Part shown: in pieces, positions 19,482 through 30,601 of the stretch
Position numbering within the stretch: the first letter of the stretch is position 1
Layout of the letters: each line of letters begins with the position of its first letter
From: Leptospira hartskeerlii
GTDB lineage: Bacteria > Spirochaetota > Leptospiria > Leptospirales > Leptospiraceae
Length of the DNA: 64,000 bases
Direction: 5' to 3'
NCBI RefSeq assembly: GCF_002811475.1
Contig: NZ_NPDL01000003.1
Location: 1 to 64,000, forward strand
Position numbers and translations under genes: made by a program
The notes under the pieces: model-generated
The model's database searches: none
The model's input: only the letters and a program-made list of their open reading frames with translations
Told to the model about the DNA's origin: nothing

Positions 19482-21272
19482 TTATTCTCCGCGTTCCTTG
19501 ATAGTGGCTTCCTTATTTAGGACCCTTTCCCTTTCAATTTCGTATCTTTCTTGCTGTAACTTCTTCTTAACAGTCATCTTATCAGCAAGTTCACGATTGT
19601 CCAAGATATGTGGCGTGATAAAAACCATCAAATTGGTCTTTTTTAATTGTTCGGTAGTTCTACGGAAGATCCAACCCAGATAAGGAATATCTCCCAGTAA
19701 TGGGATCTTGATCAGACGTTTTTGTTTATCGTTGGAGATCAAGCCCCCGATCACGATCGTTTGTCTGTTGTCGATGGTGATGGTGGTCTTCACTTCCCTT
19801 CTATTAAATGTAGGGTTTCCTCCCGCAAGCGCGATGGAGGCGATGTTTTTGATCTCTTGTAAAAGATCTAAAGTGATTCGGTTATTTTTATTCACGTGAG
19901 GGGTGAATTTTAACTTAATACCGGTCGGGCGATATTCGTAGTTGTCAACTGTTACTGCGTTTGCACCACCAAGACCTGCGTTACGGCTTTGGGTCCTAAC
20001 TGGAACGTCCTGTCCAACGTTGATCTCAGCTTCTTGGTTATCCAATGTGAGAACTTGTGGAGCAGACAATACGTTGAAGTTCTCATTTCCTTGGTTTGCA
20101 CTTAAGATCCCTAAGATCTGTTGCGCTCCGGCTTGCACGAATCCAAGAGAGAAACCGGATAATGTGTTTAGGTTCGGGTTGATCCTACCGCTTGAGTTAA
20201 TAATATTTCCTTCTTTAGCAAGTCCTGAGTTGAACTGGCTATAAGGGCCCTGCCCTTGGAATCTCCAGTCAATACCGAAGTCATTTGTATCTGTGGAAGA
20301 AAGTTCTACTATCAAAACTTCCAACAATACTTGCTTTCTAGCAGAATCCAGAACTCGGATAATTTTACGGATCTCGTTCCATTCTGCTTCGGTCGCAGTA
20401 ACGATCACTGAATTGGATTCTTTATGGGCTACTGCTTTGATCTTCTCTACTTTAGGAGCAGGAGGAGGTGGAGCGCCAGGCGCTCCGCTTGGTATAGGTT
20501 GGTCGCCTACGTTTGGACTATCCAATTTGATCAGAGTAGCCGCGATCTTCTCCGCTTCATTAAATTCTAAGGTATAAATATGAACATCGCCGGCAGAGGC
20601 AACTGCTCCAGGAGTAGTCTCATCCGGTCTTACATCCAACTCATTTACTAAAGTGAGAAGCTTATTGATGTCAGCGGTAGAACCTGAAAGAACGATTGTA
20701 TTCGTATTTCTATAAACGATAATATCTGTATTAGGAGAAGTTAATCTTTTTAAGATAGGTTCCAATTCTTCCGGCTTTACGTTCTCTACCGGAATGATCT
20801 GAGTGATAATACGATTATCCAACGCTTCCGTTTCAGGGATTGGCTCCTTACCCACTCTAACATAAGGAGATCTGGCAAGTGCATCCTTCAATTTTACGAT
20901 AGTGATCAGATCCACTTCTTCTACGATCGCGAATCCCATGGATTCCAAAACTGCCTTCATGAATGGAAATGCGTTTTTGATCGGTATCTCTTTTTGGGAG
21001 ATGATCGTGATCTTCTTACCTTTTAAACTCTCATCCAAAAGTATGTTTTTCTTTAGGATTGCGCTCATCCCTTTTAGAAAATCATTAAGTTCCGTATCTC
21101 TCCAGTTAGCGTAAAAGGTTTTTTCTTTTGTATCTTCTGCAGACGGGGTCGTACTTCTCTTACTTCCTTTTTTGGAAGCCTGGGAGAGTAAACCTTCGTT
21201 CACCGAAAGAAGAAGTAAAAACGCAAATGTGGCGTTTCTCAAATATCTGGATCGTAAATCTGTTTTGCGCAT
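19482..21272 (-). CDS. gspD: Type II secretion outer-membrane secretin GspD
   Basis: A 596-residue secretin with a signal peptide (about 1-28), an N0 domain (about 50-125), N1-N3 domains (about 140-330) and the secretin barrel (about 330-565). The N3 region has a Pro/Gly/Ala-rich loop ([13 protein letters not shown]). The barrel has the VPVRTQSRN and [10 protein letters not shown] motifs. It is short of a clear C-terminal pilotin-binding S-domain, and a charged coiled tail ends the protein. It forms the outer-membrane gate. Confidence 0.95.
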   Translation of the reverse strand: MRKTDLRSRYLRNATFAFLLLLSVNEGLLSQASKKGSKRSTTPSAEDTKEKTFYANWRDTELNDFLKGMSAILKKNILLDESLKGKKITIISQKEIPIKNAFPFMKAVLESMGFAIVEEVDLITIVKLKDALARSPYVRVGKEPIPETEALDNRIITQIIPVENVKPEELEPILKRLTSPNTDIIVYRNTNTIVLSGSTADINKLLTLVNELDVRPDETTPGAVASAGDVHIYTLEFNEAEKIAATLIKLDSPNVGDQPIPSGAPGAPPPPAPKVEKIKAVAHKESNSVIVTATEAEWNEIRKIIRVLDSARKQVLLEVLIVELSSTDTNDFGIDWRFQGQGPYSQFNSGLAKEGNIINSSGRINPNLNTLSGFSLGFVQAGAQQILGILSANQGNENFNVLSAPQVLTLDNQEAEINVGQDVPVRTQSRNAGLGGANAVTVDNYEYRPTGIKLKFTPHVNKNNRITLDLLQEIKNIASIALAGGNPTFNRREVKTTITIDNRQTIVIGGLISNDKQKRLIKIPLLGDIPYLGWIFRRTTEQLKKTNLMVFITPHILDNRELADKMTVKKKLQQERYEIERERVLNKEATIKERGE

Positions 21273-21279
21273 TTAATCT

Positions 21280-22173
21280 TTAATTCCGGATGATGAATTC
21301 ATAGGACAATATCTTGCCCATTCTCTCTACGTCTACGGATACTTTATCGGCCGTTTTCAAGGAATTCCATATTTCCATCATTTTCACCGTATCGTTTAAG
21401 GGCATTCCGTTTACCCGTCGCACCACGTCTCCGGTCCTAGCTCCCAAAGAATAAAAAATATGATCGCTGCCTATACTGTATATTTTGTAACCCGCGATCG
21501 TGTTATTTTCCAAATAAGGACCGAATTTTCCCTTATAAAGTTCTGCTACGTTCGCTAATTTTCTATTCACGTCTTGTCTGGACAGAATTTTACGCACTGT
21601 ATCAGCAGCAGGTGGTCCTCCTGGGACATCCGCCTGTGCTCCTAACTTGGCCCTGGCTTCTCCCGGTGTTTGGCCTATCTCTACCTTGAGAGATTGCCCC
21701 CCTTTTTCCAGGACAACATGGTTGAGAAGAATGGACTTTACTTTGTATCCGCCGACTGCTTCTCCCATTGCGAATTCTTCCGCACTTTGCTTCCCTTTTT
21801 CAAGAATAGTGACTCGGGCAAAACTCCAGTGACCACTTAAGGTTCCAGTGACTCTCATCTCTTCCCCTTCTCCAGTATCTGGAGGAGCTCCAGGGGTCCC
21901 ATCTGCACCTGCGGGAACTTCCCCAGGAGGAGGAGCTAGACTTCCCCTAAATAAGGAACCCGTGACCATTTCCTTGGACATTTCAACGGTTATTGAATTT
22001 TCGGCTACGGGTCTTCTGGGTGCTGAAGTGGAGGAACCTGTTTGCACATTCGGGGTCAGAAAAAGTAGAAGTATCCCTCTACAAAGATACGCCAGAGAGA
22101 AGGAAAAAAATATCACGACAGGGATCAGAACATAGAATGTATGTTTTCTGAATTCGATAAAAATTGCGTTCAT
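21280..22173 (-). CDS. gspC: Type II secretion protein GspC
   Basis: A 297-residue protein with one membrane helix (about 13-35), a Pro/Gly-rich linker (about 75-105), the HR domain (about 105-180; [16 protein letters not shown] and [15 protein letters not shown]) and a PDZ domain (about 215-297; [18 protein letters not shown]). GspC links the inner-membrane platform to the N0 domain of GspD and helps select substrates. It is the first gene of the operon. Only about 33 bases separate its ATG from the terminator of the upstream gene. Confidence 0.9.
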   Translation of the reverse strand: MNAIFIEFRKHTFYVLIPVVIFFSFSLAYLCRGILLLFLTPNVQTGSSTSAPRRPVAENSITVEMSKEMVTGSLFRGSLAPPPGEVPAGADGTPGAPPDTGEGEEMRVTGTLSGHWSFARVTILEKGKQSAEEFAMGEAVGGYKVKSILLNHVVLEKGGQSLKVEIGQTPGEARAKLGAQADVPGGPPAADTVRKILSRQDVNRKLANVAELYKGKFGPYLENNTIAGYKIYSIGSDHIFYSLGARTGDVVRRVNGMPLNDTVKMMEIWNSLKTADKVSVDVERMGKILSYEFIIRN

Positions 22174-22206
22174 TGCGCCCTTCGGATATTCTCAAGGAAT
22201 CATTCT

Positions 22207-22242
22207 AAAAAAGCCGGACCTTAAACTATGGTCTCGGCTTTT
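22207..22242 (-). terminator. Terminator after the M23 peptidase gene
   Basis: On the minus strand AAAAGCCG and CGGCTTTT arms with inner GACC/GGTC pairs (one bulged base) enclose a 9-base loop and end in six T. It separates the M23 gene from gspC. The T-run merges into a TAGAAT (22207-22202) that could serve as the -10 of the gsp operon. Confidence 0.85.
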
Positions 22243-22259
22243 GAAAGGATGATCGTTTA

Positions 22260-23273
22260 TTAAAGCTTTGCTACTTTGCCTGGGTCCAGGTTAGTAACAA
22301 TTTTTAAGGTCTTCCTAAGTGCTACCTCAGGATTGATCCTTTTTCCGTTATAGAACACCTCGAAATGGAGATGGGAACCTGTGGCAGAGCCCGTACGACC
22401 TACGGCACCTATGACCGTGCCAGCTTTCACTTTCGTTCCCTCTTCCACTGTAATTTTAGCGCAATGCGCATACATGGTCCTATAACCGTTTGGATGATCT
22501 ATGATGACTGAGTTCCCGTAACCGCCGTTCACTCCGGCAAAACTTACCACACCATCTGCGGAAGCTAAGATCGGTGCTCCTTGAGGGCCAGCCATATCTA
22601 TCCCAGTATGGTAACCACCTCCACCCGTGTGGAATGGATCTTTTCTTTTGCCATATCTGGAAGAAAATCTAGCACCTAAAACTGGAGTGATGAATACTCG
22701 TTTGTATTCTATCTTTTGGCGGGATGCATTCCCAACTTTTACAGGAACACTTAAGCTCTGTCCTACTTTTAGAACGGAACCTTTGTTTAAACCGTTTGCT
22801 TCTGAGATTTTAGCAGCAGTGGTCTTTAAGGATTTAGCGATCCTGAATAACGTATCCTTAGGTTTTACAATATAGGATTTTATAATAAAGCCGCTTTGGC
22901 TAACTATCTTGGAAGAAACGATAGGATTGATACTTATAAAAGAAGGAAGTTCCAGATTGGACTTATCTTTATTGTAGCTGAGAGAAGAATATTTATCTTC
23001 TTCCCATTCTTCCGGGGATTGAGAGAATAATTGTTTGATCTTACGCTCTTCCTTGTCAGTGAAGAAGGAAGAATCTTTATTCGCGTAATCGTTGATTGCG
23101 TTTTCGTAATTTTTGAGCGGATCGGCCGATAAAGCCGAAGCCACCATGGCGGATATAATGGGAAGGCAAAGAATCGTCCGTTTCACATATTTAATATCGG
23201 CCGCATCGGGATGCCTTCTTGAACCTAAGGAAGAACGACGGCTACTTTTTCTTTTTATATTCCGTGAGCTCAT
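22260..23273 (-). CDS. LysM/M23 cell-wall endopeptidase
   Basis: About 337 residues. A basic N-terminus and hydrophobic segment (about 35-45) look like a signal anchor. One LysM domain follows (about 145-190; [14 protein letters not shown] ... [10 protein letters not shown]), then a peptidase M23 domain (about 225-325) with the zinc and catalytic residues in [16 protein letters not shown] and GSHLHFEV. It should cleave peptidoglycan cross-bridges in the periplasm. The ATG at 23273 is preferred over the TTG at 23279. The start overlaps the preceding lipoprotein gene by about 30 bases, so the two are coupled. Confidence 0.9.
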   Translation of the reverse strand: MSSRNIKRKSSRRSSLGSRRHPDAADIKYVKRTILCLPIISAMVASALSADPLKNYENAINDYANKDSSFFTDKEERKIKQLFSQSPEEWEEDKYSSLSYNKDKSNLELPSFISINPIVSSKIVSQSGFIIKSYIVKPKDTLFRIAKSLKTTAAKISEANGLNKGSVLKVGQSLSVPVKVGNASRQKIEYKRVFITPVLGARFSSRYGKRKDPFHTGGGGYHTGIDMAGPQGAPILASADGVVSFAGVNGGYGNSVIIDHPNGYRTMYAHCAKITVEEGTKVKAGTVIGAVGRTGSATGSHLHFEVFYNGKRINPEVALRKTLKIVTNLDPGKVAKL

Positions 23274-23616
23274 TTGCAACGATCTTATCCAAATCCTCTA
23301 TACTAATGGTCTTTTTCTCTAAATCATCGTTTACCTGATAGGCGATCAGCCTGCCGATCGCATGTTCCCTTTTCTGGTCTGCCGGGAAACATTTCACTTT
23401 GATTAGGGAAGGAGTCGATTCGACATAGATTCGGACCAACATTCCCTTCTTAAAAGTTTCAGTCATAGAGACTTTTGTGTCTTTTTTAAGGCTGTATATC
23501 TTATCTTGGTAGTGTTCGTTGATCTCGAATAACTTCTCTTTTTTGATCAACCTGGCTCCGCACTGTATGGTAAATAGAGCCAGTAAAAAAGCGAAGAATC
23601 GCACCATTTCATGCAT
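23242..23616 (-). CDS. Small putative lipoprotein
   Basis: A 124-residue protein. The start [19 protein letters not shown] has a basic n-region, a hydrophobic core and a possible lipobox ending at C19. The remainder is soluble, beta and Lys-rich, with no recognised domain. It overlaps the M23 peptidase gene, which suggests a joint role in envelope upkeep. Function is unknown. Confidence 0.7.
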   Translation of the reverse strand: MHEMVRFFAFLLALFTIQCGARLIKKEKLFEINEHYQDKIYSLKKDTKVSMTETFKKGMLVRIYVESTPSLIKVKCFPADQKREHAIGRLIAYQVNDDLEKKTISIEDLDKIVANELTEYKKKK

Positions 23617-23698
23617 AACTTACTGAAGGTCCGGAAGTGATAAACTAGTTTTTAGAAAAAAAGCGCGAGGCCCGAATTTTTCCGCACCTGTTCCGGTT

Positions 23699-25234
23699 AT
23701 GGAAACATGTAAACTGACCAAATTTCTGGGAGCATCTCTGGAGGGAATACTTCCCTTTCCAATATCCGTAGAGATCAATATTAAAAGAGGGATCCCAAGG
23801 TTCCTAATCACAGGACTTCCAGGCCCTTCCATCAAAGAATCAGCAGATAGGATACGGATCGCAATAGAGAACAGCGGATTCGAGTATTCCCTCCAGAATA
23901 TTCTGGTCCATCTTGCTCCTGCCGGCAGAAAAAAAGAAGGGACATACTTAGATCTTCCTATCGCCGCAGGAATTTTATATTTAACAGAGCAATTACCTCC
24001 CTCGAAAAACCTAGAACATTTTCTTTTCTTAGGAGAACTCGGACTAGATGGTTCCGTAAGACCTCTGAAAGGAATTCTACCTATACTCTCCGGTCTTGCG
24101 AATTTAGGTTTTACGGCGGCAGTTGTCCCGTTTGAAAACCGAAAAGAAGCATCTATCCTCGGAAAATTTCCGATCTATGCGATCTCCCATCTAAAAGATT
24201 TAGTCTCTTTAGCGAAAGGAGATATCAAGCCTGAGCTCAAAGGTGAGATAAAGATCAGATCGGAAGAGCTCCCAGGGAAATCCGAACTTCATAAAAGTCA
24301 GTTGCCTGCTATACGAGCGATCCAGATCGCAAGTGCAGGATTTCATCATTGTTTATTGTCAGGTCCGCCGGGTGCAGGAAAAACGATGCTCGCGAGAATG
24401 GCTTACGGATTTCTTCCTAAGATCCAAGAGAAAGAAGGAATTGAACTATTAGGAATACGTTCTTTACAAGAGATACTTTCCGATACTGAAATAGAAAGAC
24501 CCTTTAGAAGTCCTCATCATACAATATCAGATATTTCACTCGCTGGAGGTTCGAGCAGTTTAAGAATGGGAGAAGTCTCCCTCGCCGGAAACGGAATATT
24601 ATTCTTAGATGAACTTTCAGAATTCCATTCCCGCAATTTACAAGTATTAAGGGAACCGATGGAGGAAGGACAAATTACGATCTCGAGGATCAGAGGATCT
24701 ATCACCTACCCTGCTTCTTTTTTGTTCATAGGTGCCACCAATCCCTGCCCTTGTGGATATTACCAAACTTTAATAAAAGAATGTAATTGTAGTGTCGCAA
24801 GTATACGGAATTACCAATCCCCCTTTACGGGTCCTTTTTTGGATCGGATCGAAATATTCTACCATCTAGGTTTTTCAGGAAATACTGATGCGGAGAAGGT
24901 TTCCATAAATCTAAAATCGATTCGAGACTCCATCCAATCCGCGGCAGATATACAATACCGAAGATTATTTAGAGAAACAGGAAAATTATATAACGGAAGA
25001 TTGCGAGGAGAAGAAGTAGAAAGAATGATCCCTCTTTCCAAGGAATGTGAAACTATCTTTTGGAAAGCTGTTCATAGCCAAAAGTTCAGCCTTCGTAAGG
25101 TGGCTCATTTTAGAAAGGTAGCGAGAACGATTGCAGATCTGGAAGGTTCGGAGGAAATACTTTTGAGGAATTTGGAGGAGGCCCTTGTTTTCCTGAATTC
25201 CGGATGGTCTCCGGAAAACAGGGCCGTAACCTAA
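23699..25234 (+). CDS. comM: YifB/ComM-family Mg-chelatase-like AAA+ ATPase
   Basis: A 511-residue protein. It has an N-terminal S5/Lon-like ChlI domain (about 20-140; SADRIRIAIENSGF and LAPAGRKKEGTYLDLPIA), a Mg-chelatase AAA+ core with Walker A LLSGPPGAGKT and Walker B ILFLDELSEF, and a C-terminal MCM/ComM domain with CPCGYY. In naturally competent bacteria ComM drives branch migration during recombination. It is one of few rightward genes in this region and stands opposite the lipoprotein gene. Confidence 0.92.
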   Translation: METCKLTKFLGASLEGILPFPISVEINIKRGIPRFLITGLPGPSIKESADRIRIAIENSGFEYSLQNILVHLAPAGRKKEGTYLDLPIAAGILYLTEQLPPSKNLEHFLFLGELGLDGSVRPLKGILPILSGLANLGFTAAVVPFENRKEASILGKFPIYAISHLKDLVSLAKGDIKPELKGEIKIRSEELPGKSELHKSQLPAIRAIQIASAGFHHCLLSGPPGAGKTMLARMAYGFLPKIQEKEGIELLGIRSLQEILSDTEIERPFRSPHHTISDISLAGGSSSLRMGEVSLAGNGILFLDELSEFHSRNLQVLREPMEEGQITISRIRGSITYPASFLFIGATNPCPCGYYQTLIKECNCSVASIRNYQSPFTGPFLDRIEIFYHLGFSGNTDAEKVSINLKSIRDSIQSAADIQYRRLFRETGKLYNGRLRGEEVERMIPLSKECETIFWKAVHSQKFSLRKVAHFRKVARTIADLEGSEEILLRNLEEALVFLNSGWSPENRAVT

Positions 25235-25264
25235 CTTGTTCTTTCGACGGTTTTATTTTTGTGG

Positions 25265-25488
<224 letters not shown>

Positions 25489-25556
25489 TCCTCATCCTTG
25501 AGAACCCGCAGACAATTCGAAAATCGACTCGTTTTTCAAATCGCTTAACGATTGTT

Positions 25557-25916
25557 TTAGAATAGATGAAGATAATATTTCAGTTCCCTTTTTTCAGTAA
25601 TTAGGGCCAGAGAGAAGGAGACAAAATGATCTCTAAACGAAACGTTTTTACTCAAATAATACGTGGCTGCCGTTTTCATTCTTCGGATCTTGTTTGTTCC
25701 GAAGATTTCCAGTGGGTGAAGCGGAGAAGTTCTGGCCCAGTATTTCACTTCCGTAAAATAAAGGACGTTTTCTTTCTCACTGATTATGTCGATTTCTCCC
25801 CTTTTGATCCGGAAGTTTCTTTCTAAAATGGTATGGCCTAACTTAAGAAGAAGTTCTGTGGCAATATTTTCTCCTTCTTTCCCTTTTATTACTCTTCGTT
25901 TGGAGCTATATCCCAT
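25557..25916 (-). CDS. yraN: YraN/UPF0102 nuclease-fold protein
   Basis: A 119-residue protein with the UPF0102 signature: GKEGENIATELLLKLGHTILERNFR, then GEIDIISEKENVLYFTEVK containing the PD-(D/E)XK-type residues E-D-E-K (GEIDII and FTEVK). The family is common beside rnhB and comM/yifB, as here. Its function is unproven, and a nuclease role is inferred from the fold. Confidence 0.88.
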   Translation of the reverse strand: MGYSSKRRVIKGKEGENIATELLLKLGHTILERNFRIKRGEIDIISEKENVLYFTEVKYWARTSPLHPLEIFGTNKIRRMKTAATYYLSKNVSFRDHFVSFSLALITEKRELKYYLHLF

Positions 25917-26002
25917 ACAAAAGACGTGTTTCGGAAAAGAAGAATGGAGAAAAAAAATTTTGATCTAAAGATAAATCTAAAGAAAAGAAACCCGGAAAAA
26001 TT

Positions 26003-27187
26003 TTAAGAATTTGCAGTGGCTTCTTGTAGATCTAATGCCTTGACGATAAATAGATGGTTCTCTTTTACCAGATCCACGAGAACTAAGTTGCGCACAAAAG
26101 TTCCATATTCGTCTTTTATAATGCGAATAGAAGGTCTTAACGGTTTGTCCGCATTCGCAGCAAGAACAACTCCTACTCTTTTATCTGAAAGTTCCACACA
26201 GGAGCCCACAGGATATAAGGAAACTTGGTTCAAGAAGGTGCGTACAATTTTCAGGTCAAACTTGCCCACATCCATGCTGATCATAGACTTGATTGCCTCG
26301 TGAGGAAGTACTCTTTGTCGATGAGGTCTGTTTGTGATCAGAGCGGAAAAATTATCCGCAATCGCGTATATTCTAGCATTCTCTTCGATTGCTGTGGCTG
26401 CAATTTTCTGAGGATAACCCTTTCCATCAAAACGTTCATGGTGTTGAAGAGCTACTACCGCCAAACTGTTCTTAATTTTGACCCTTTGGGTCAGAACCTG
26501 ATAACCTATGATCGTATGTTTTAAAATGGATTTGTATTCTTCGTCTGTAAGTTGGTCTGTTTTTTCGGAGATGGTTGCAGGAACTTTGGTCATTCCCACA
26601 TCTGCTACCAAACAGGAAATTGCAAGATCTACCATTTTAGGACGGGAGAAGTCCAAAAGTTTTCCTATAATCAAAGCGTAGAATGTGGAAGTAGTGATCT
26701 GGTTGTACAGATAATATCCAGGGTTATTCATTCCAAGGATGAGATAAGAAAGATTATTGTGAGTCCTTACGAAGTCGGAAAGAGCTTCTCCTTGTTCTCT
26801 CACTGGGCCAAAATCAAATATCTTATCGTCAGCAACTTTTCTATAAACATCTTGTACTAATGCGAAAGTGTTTTTATACAGATTGGAAAATTGTACTTTA
26901 ATGCGGTTCAGGTTATCGTAAATTCCCTTCAATGGAAGAAGGTCCTCGTCTACGATCGTGCTGATGATAAAATCCTCTAATTGGGTTTCCAATCTTTCTG
27001 GATCCACATCTATGACCAGAATATCACCATGGGTTAATACTTCGGTGATCCCGAATCTTTTCAAACGCTCCAAGTCCGAATCAGTGATCGGAGTATTAGA
27101 GGTGATGAACAGATTCTCTTTGTCCAGATATACGGGTTTCGTGAATCTCATACCCGGCTTCAATTCGGACACGTTCAATTTTTTCAT
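26003..27187 (-). CDS. HD-GYP-like protein with degenerate metal site
   Basis: A 394-residue cytoplasmic protein. A DUF3391-like N-terminal domain (about 1-70) is followed by an HD-GYP domain (about 160-320) and a C-terminal beta domain (about 330-390). The [11 protein letters not shown] motif (249-259) is intact. The HD pair is A195-D196 (VADVGM instead of HDIGK), the first helix lacks the usual His, and the DxxD near 278 reads IADNFSAL. It therefore may bind rather than hydrolyse cyclic di-GMP, or use an altered metal site. It lies between flhX-like and yraN genes. Confidence 0.82.
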   Translation of the reverse strand: MKKLNVSELKPGMRFTKPVYLDKENLFITSNTPITDSDLERLKRFGITEVLTHGDILVIDVDPERLETQLEDFIISTIVDEDLLPLKGIYDNLNRIKVQFSNLYKNTFALVQDVYRKVADDKIFDFGPVREQGEALSDFVRTHNNLSYLILGMNNPGYYLYNQITTSTFYALIIGKLLDFSRPKMVDLAISCLVADVGMTKVPATISEKTDQLTDEEYKSILKHTIIGYQVLTQRVKIKNSLAVVALQHHERFDGKGYPQKIAATAIEENARIYAIADNFSALITNRPHRQRVLPHEAIKSMISMDVGKFDLKIVRTFLNQVSLYPVGSCVELSDKRVGVVLAANADKPLRPSIRIIKDEYGTFVRNLVLVDLVKENHLFIVKALDLQEATANS

Positions 27188-27201
27188 TTTTTCAAATTCC
27201 C

Positions 27202-27465
27202 TTACTTTGCTTCCGCTTTTTGGCTGAGTACGAAAGCAAAAACACCCGCAACCGCTCTGTATAAATTTTCCGGAATTTCTTGTCCTACCGGTATCGGAGA
27301 AAGTGCTTCGGCCAAAGGAGCATCCTCCACTATTGGAACTCCGTGCCTCTTCGCTACTCCCTTGATCTTTTCACCTAATAGACCTTCTCCCTTGGCTAGG
27401 ATTTTGGGTCCTTTATTTTCGTTCGGTGTAAACTTTAGGGCGATTCCGAATTTCACGCAGTCCAT
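27202..27465 (-). CDS. FlhB C-terminal-domain-like protein (FlhX/YlqH type)
   Basis: An 87-residue protein matching the cytoplasmic C-terminal fragment of FlhB from just after the autocleavage site: [34 protein letters not shown]. It lacks the NPTH motif and the whole membrane domain. Such stand-alone copies (YlqH in Bacillus) occur next to rnhB. The gene overlaps the FliK-like gene by 13 bases. It could bind flagellar export switching proteins. Confidence 0.85.
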   Translation of the reverse strand: MDCVKFGIALKFTPNENKGPKILAKGEGLLGEKIKGVAKRHGVPIVEDAPLAEALSPIPVGQEIPENLYRAVAGVFAFVLSQKAEAK

Positions 27466-28259
27466 TCCCTTCTCTGTAAAGAGGGCTTATATTGTATCCT
27501 GAGTTCTTGGAATCTAACTCCCGATTCTTCCAAGAACTGCATAAATTTTTTCCGATTCCGACCTATATGCAAGTACAATTTAGAACTAGTATAAATAGCG
27601 GTTAGAATCAGGTCCGACGCATCTTCTTTTTTCCAATGGAACCTGTATAGACTTGGACCGTCTTCATTCGTCTCCATAAAGAGCACAAATATTCGACCCG
27701 GATCGGTTCCACCAAGATATCCTTCCGCATTTCCTCCTTCCCATTCCCACTCGAAATAAGGAGTCTCCGATTTCCATTCGAAATGAGGAAAATAGCTTTT
27801 TAAGAAGGCTAAAATACTATCCTCGGAGATGGGACCTTCTTCTTTATGTAGTACCTTCTCCAAAACTCCTGTGAGTCCTTTTTCCAATGGAGAAAATGTT
27901 TTGGAATCATCCGCTTCTAACGTTAGTTTCCTTTCCTGTATTTTCCATTCAGAGCCGCTGCCGGATATGGTTCGGGATAAAAGTAATTGTTCCCCAGTCA
28001 GAAGACTTGTCTTAGTTTCGGCTTCTAATGTTTCTCCTTTCCAGAGAAGTTTTGCCTTTCCGTCCTTGGTACCTTCTTTCACCCAAACCCTAAAAAATGG
28101 AGCATCTTTGGATTCTCCTTCGAAAGTCTCCGGATTCAGGATTTTGGTGGAGGAATTTATAACTAAGGAAATTTGATGGGATTCCGGGACCCGATCCGTT
28201 TTTCGGATCTGATTGTTTAGGTTTTTATCAATCGGATTGGGAGGAGGAATCGGTAGCAT
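27453..28259 (-). CDS. FliK-C/YlqG-like protein
   Basis: A 268-residue protein of unknown function. The N-terminal half is hydrophilic and variable. The C-terminal ~90 residues (about 175-265) have alternating beta strands and the pattern [20 protein letters not shown], similar to the hook-length-control FliK C-terminal domain. The same position between rnhB and an FlhB-C-like gene is held by ylqG in Bacillus. The pairing with the next gene mirrors the FliK-FlhB interaction. The assignment is by pattern and synteny only. Confidence 0.6.
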   Translation of the reverse strand: MLPIPPPNPIDKNLNNQIRKTDRVPESHQISLVINSSTKILNPETFEGESKDAPFFRVWVKEGTKDGKAKLLWKGETLEAETKTSLLTGEQLLLSRTISGSGSEWKIQERKLTLEADDSKTFSPLEKGLTGVLEKVLHKEEGPISEDSILAFLKSYFPHFEWKSETPYFEWEWEGGNAEGYLGGTDPGRIFVLFMETNEDGPSLYRFHWKKEDASDLILTAIYTSSKLYLHIGRNRKKFMQFLEESGVRFQELRIQYKPSLQRREWTA

Positions 28260-28920
28260 GGAATTTTTTTGTGAAGGATCTTCTGTGGATTCTTGCTAGT
28301 CCCAGATCCCGGATTGCTTGTTCATGTCCCGCGCTGCCGTATCCTTTATGTGCTTCGAATCCATAACCGGGAAACTTGGAAGCGATCGCTTTCATAAAAC
28401 GGTCCCGTTTTACTTTTGCGATAATGGATGCGGCCGCGATACTTGCGATCCTGGAATCCCCTTTTTTATAATAGTAAGACTGGCGTTTTACCTCTTCCGA
28501 TTCCTTATATTTGGAAAAATTATAGTTTCCGTCTATTAAGAGCAGAAGTTTTCTTCCAGTATTTTCTATCGGAGCGTCGGAGGCCTTTCTATAACATTTC
28601 AATATTCCTTCTAAGACCGCTCTATTGATTCCGTAACGATCTATATAGGTATGAGATAAGAATGCGTGAGCAATTTTGTGGGCTGTTTCTTGTATTTCTT
28701 GAAACAAAGATTCACGCTTGGATTCGGTCAATTTTTTGGAATCGTTGAGTCCCTTTAAGATCTGCCCTGAATAGATCTTTTCCAAAACTTCTGGAGTAAA
28801 AGAAACCATTCCTACGGATAAAGGGCCTGCATAAGGACCTCTTCCTGCTTCGTCTATCCCGCAAGGAAGAAACTCCGAAAAAAATTTCAATTCTTCCGGT
28901 TCAAAATTTGCGAGAGGCAT
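28228..28920 (-). CDS. rnhB: Ribonuclease HII
   Basis: RNase HII cuts RNA in RNA-DNA hybrids and at single ribonucleotides misinserted in DNA. The DEDD residues appear as [10 protein letters not shown] (first Asp and Glu), LIDGNYNF (Asp) and the later helix with KRDRFMK. The ATG at 28920 gives about 230 residues, a normal length. A TTG at 28980 would add 20 residues. Neither has a clear ribosome-binding site. It overlaps the FliK-like gene by 32 bases and follows rplS. Confidence 0.93.
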   Translation of the reverse strand: MPLANFEPEELKFFSEFLPCGIDEAGRGPYAGPLSVGMVSFTPEVLEKIYSGQILKGLNDSKKLTESKRESLFQEIQETAHKIAHAFLSHTYIDRYGINRAVLEGILKCYRKASDAPIENTGRKLLLLIDGNYNFSKYKESEEVKRQSYYYKKGDSRIASIAAASIIAKVKRDRFMKAIASKFPGYGFEAHKGYGSAGHEQAIRDLGLARIHRRSFTKKFHATDSSSQSD

Positions 28921-28993
28921 TGGCTTTAAGGGAGAAGGTAAAAAGGAAGGAGAGAATTGCGGCAGAGAAGTCTGCCGCAATCATTAAAGATTC

Positions 28994-29428
28994 TTATTCT
29001 GCTGCAGTAGTTTCCGCAGTTGCAGTAGTAGCTTTTGCTTCTTCTGCAGTTTGGCGTTTTCTGTCTTCTGCAACTAAGATTTTTCCGCCTTTCAACTCGC
29101 GAATACGAGCAGATTTTCCAGAACGTTCTCTTAAGAAGAATAGTTTAGAACGACGAACCTTACCTTTACGTATTAGTTCAATTTTAGCGATACGAGGAGA
29201 ATAAAGTGGAAATACTCTTTCTACGCCCACGTCATAGGAGATCCTACGAACGGTGAAAGATTTTCCGTTTCCGCCGTTGGAGATGGAGATCACAACTCCT
29301 TCGTACACCTGGACCCTTTCCTTACCGGATTCTTGGATTTTATAATGGACCTTTACAGTATCCCCAACGTTGAAGTTCAGGGTACGATTTGCTTCTGTAG
29401 GAAGTCCGCCTTTTAAAAGTTCTTTCAT
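28994..29428 (-). CDS. rplS: 50S ribosomal protein L19
   Basis: A 144-residue L19. The core (about 1-115) has the family motifs [43 protein letters not shown] and [13 protein letters not shown]. An Ala/Thr/Glu-rich C-terminal extension (about 115-144) is longer than in E. coli. It overlaps trmD by 4 bases (ATGA). Confidence 0.97.
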   Translation of the reverse strand: MKELLKGGLPTEANRTLNFNVGDTVKVHYKIQESGKERVQVYEGVVISISNGGNGKSFTVRRISYDVGVERVFPLYSPRIAKIELIRKGKVRRSKLFFLRERSGKSARIRELKGGKILVAEDRKRQTAEEAKATTATAETTAAE

Positions 29429-30093
29429 AAATTCCTCGTAATATCAGGGTCGACTTTCTTTCGATTGGCATTGCGCCAAGATTCGATCGCCGCGTGGTTT
29501 CCGCCCAAGAGAATTTCAGGAACCTTCCAGCCATTGTACTCGGAAGGTTTCGTATATTGTGGATATTCTAAAACATCCCTTTCGTTATGAGATTCTTCTT
29601 CCAGGCTCTCTCGGTCGCCTAAAAAGCCGGGCAAAAGCCTGGACACAGCATCCGTAATACAGAGGCTAGCCAAATCTCCGGCTGAAATTACATAATTTCC
29701 AAGGGACAGTTCTATGTCAACAAGATGCTCTGTTACCCTATGATCCACTCCTTCATAGTATCCTGATATAAGAGTGATAGGCTTTTCAAGCTTAGCTAAT
29801 TTCTCCGCAACGTTCTGATCGAATGGAATTCCGGATGGAGTCGTAAGAATTACGAGTCCTCTATCTTCTCCCAATGACTTTAAGGCCAGGTCTATAGGCT
29901 CTACTTTTAAAAGCATTCCCGGACCACCGCCATAAGGTGTGTCGTCTACCTTTAGATGTTTATTATTGGAGAAGTCTCTAAGATGTACAATATTAACGGA
30001 GAATACTCCCTTCTGGATCGCCTTCTCCTGAAGTCCTTCCGAGAAGTAAGCCTGGACTTTGTTTGGGAATAAGGTAATAAAATTAAATTTCAT
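29425..30093 (-). CDS. trmD: tRNA (guanine37-N1)-methyltransferase
   Basis: A 222-residue SPOUT methyltransferase that places m1G37 in tRNA and prevents frameshifting. Motifs: [18 protein letters not shown], the trefoil-knot YYEGVDHRV and [18 protein letters not shown]. The usual GGE is AGD here, a mild divergence. It sits between rimM and rplS as in most bacteria. Confidence 0.95.
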   Translation of the reverse strand: MKFNFITLFPNKVQAYFSEGLQEKAIQKGVFSVNIVHLRDFSNNKHLKVDDTPYGGGPGMLLKVEPIDLALKSLGEDRGLVILTTPSGIPFDQNVAEKLAKLEKPITLISGYYEGVDHRVTEHLVDIELSLGNYVISAGDLASLCITDAVSRLLPGFLGDRESLEEESHNERDVLEYPQYTKPSEYNGWKVPEILLGGNHAAIESWRNANRKKVDPDITRNL

Positions 30094-30601
30094 TCCAATC
30101 CTCAGGACTTTTCAAAACGATCTTACCTTCTTCTAAGATCACTTTTCCTACATGTTTCTCCACATAGGGAACTAAGACCTCGGAATCTTCCGTTCGAAAG
30201 ACTAGGATAGAATGTGCCGGATTTTCTAGTATGTCTATCAATTCCCAACCAAGTTCTTTTCCATCTTCAGAGATTGCTTTCAGTCCTTTTAACTCGAATA
30301 AATAATATTCTTCGTTTTTGGATTTGGGAAAATGAGAACGATCTATATACAGTTTTCCACCTGTTAAGGAGGAAGCTTCTTCGGGAGAGTTGATCCCTTC
30401 TAATTGTAATAGTATCTTTCCTGCTTGTAAAGAGGACTTTAGGATCTTAACAGGCACAGGTTCCCGAGAGGGAAATTCTAAGATCGCTTGGATAGGAAAT
30501 TTGAGTTCAGGAACAGAGCTATCCTCTGCCACCAGTCGGACAAAACCCTTCAGTCCGAAGGGTTTTCCTAAATGTCCGGTTAGGATTCGAGTCTCAGTCA
30601 A
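30083..30601 (-). CDS. rimM: 16S rRNA processing protein RimM
   Basis: A 172-residue two-domain protein. The RimM N-terminal domain opens with [15 protein letters not shown] and the PRC-barrel domain begins at about residue 95 ([10 protein letters not shown]). It assists maturation of the 30S head with S19. The start is a TTG at 30601 and the gene overlaps khpA and trmD slightly. Confidence 0.94.
   Translation of the reverse strand: MTETRILTGHLGKPFGLKGFVRLVAEDSSVPELKFPIQAILEFPSREPVPVKILKSSLQAGKILLQLEGINSPEEASSLTGGKLYIDRSHFPKSKNEEYYLFELKGLKAISEDGKELGWELIDILENPAHSILVFRTEDSEVLVPYVEKHVGKVILEEGKIVLKSPEDWNEI

Noticed and set aside
10021..22173. Type IV pilus rather than type II secretion
   Set aside because: Gene order C-D-E-F-G-H-I-J-K-L-M-N, GspC HR/PDZ domains and a GspG-type major pseudopilin fit T2SS; no PilT or PilA is present.
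28228..28980. TTG start of rnhB at 28980
   Set aside because: It adds 20 residues before the conserved start and lacks a ribosome-binding site; the ATG at 28920 fits family length.
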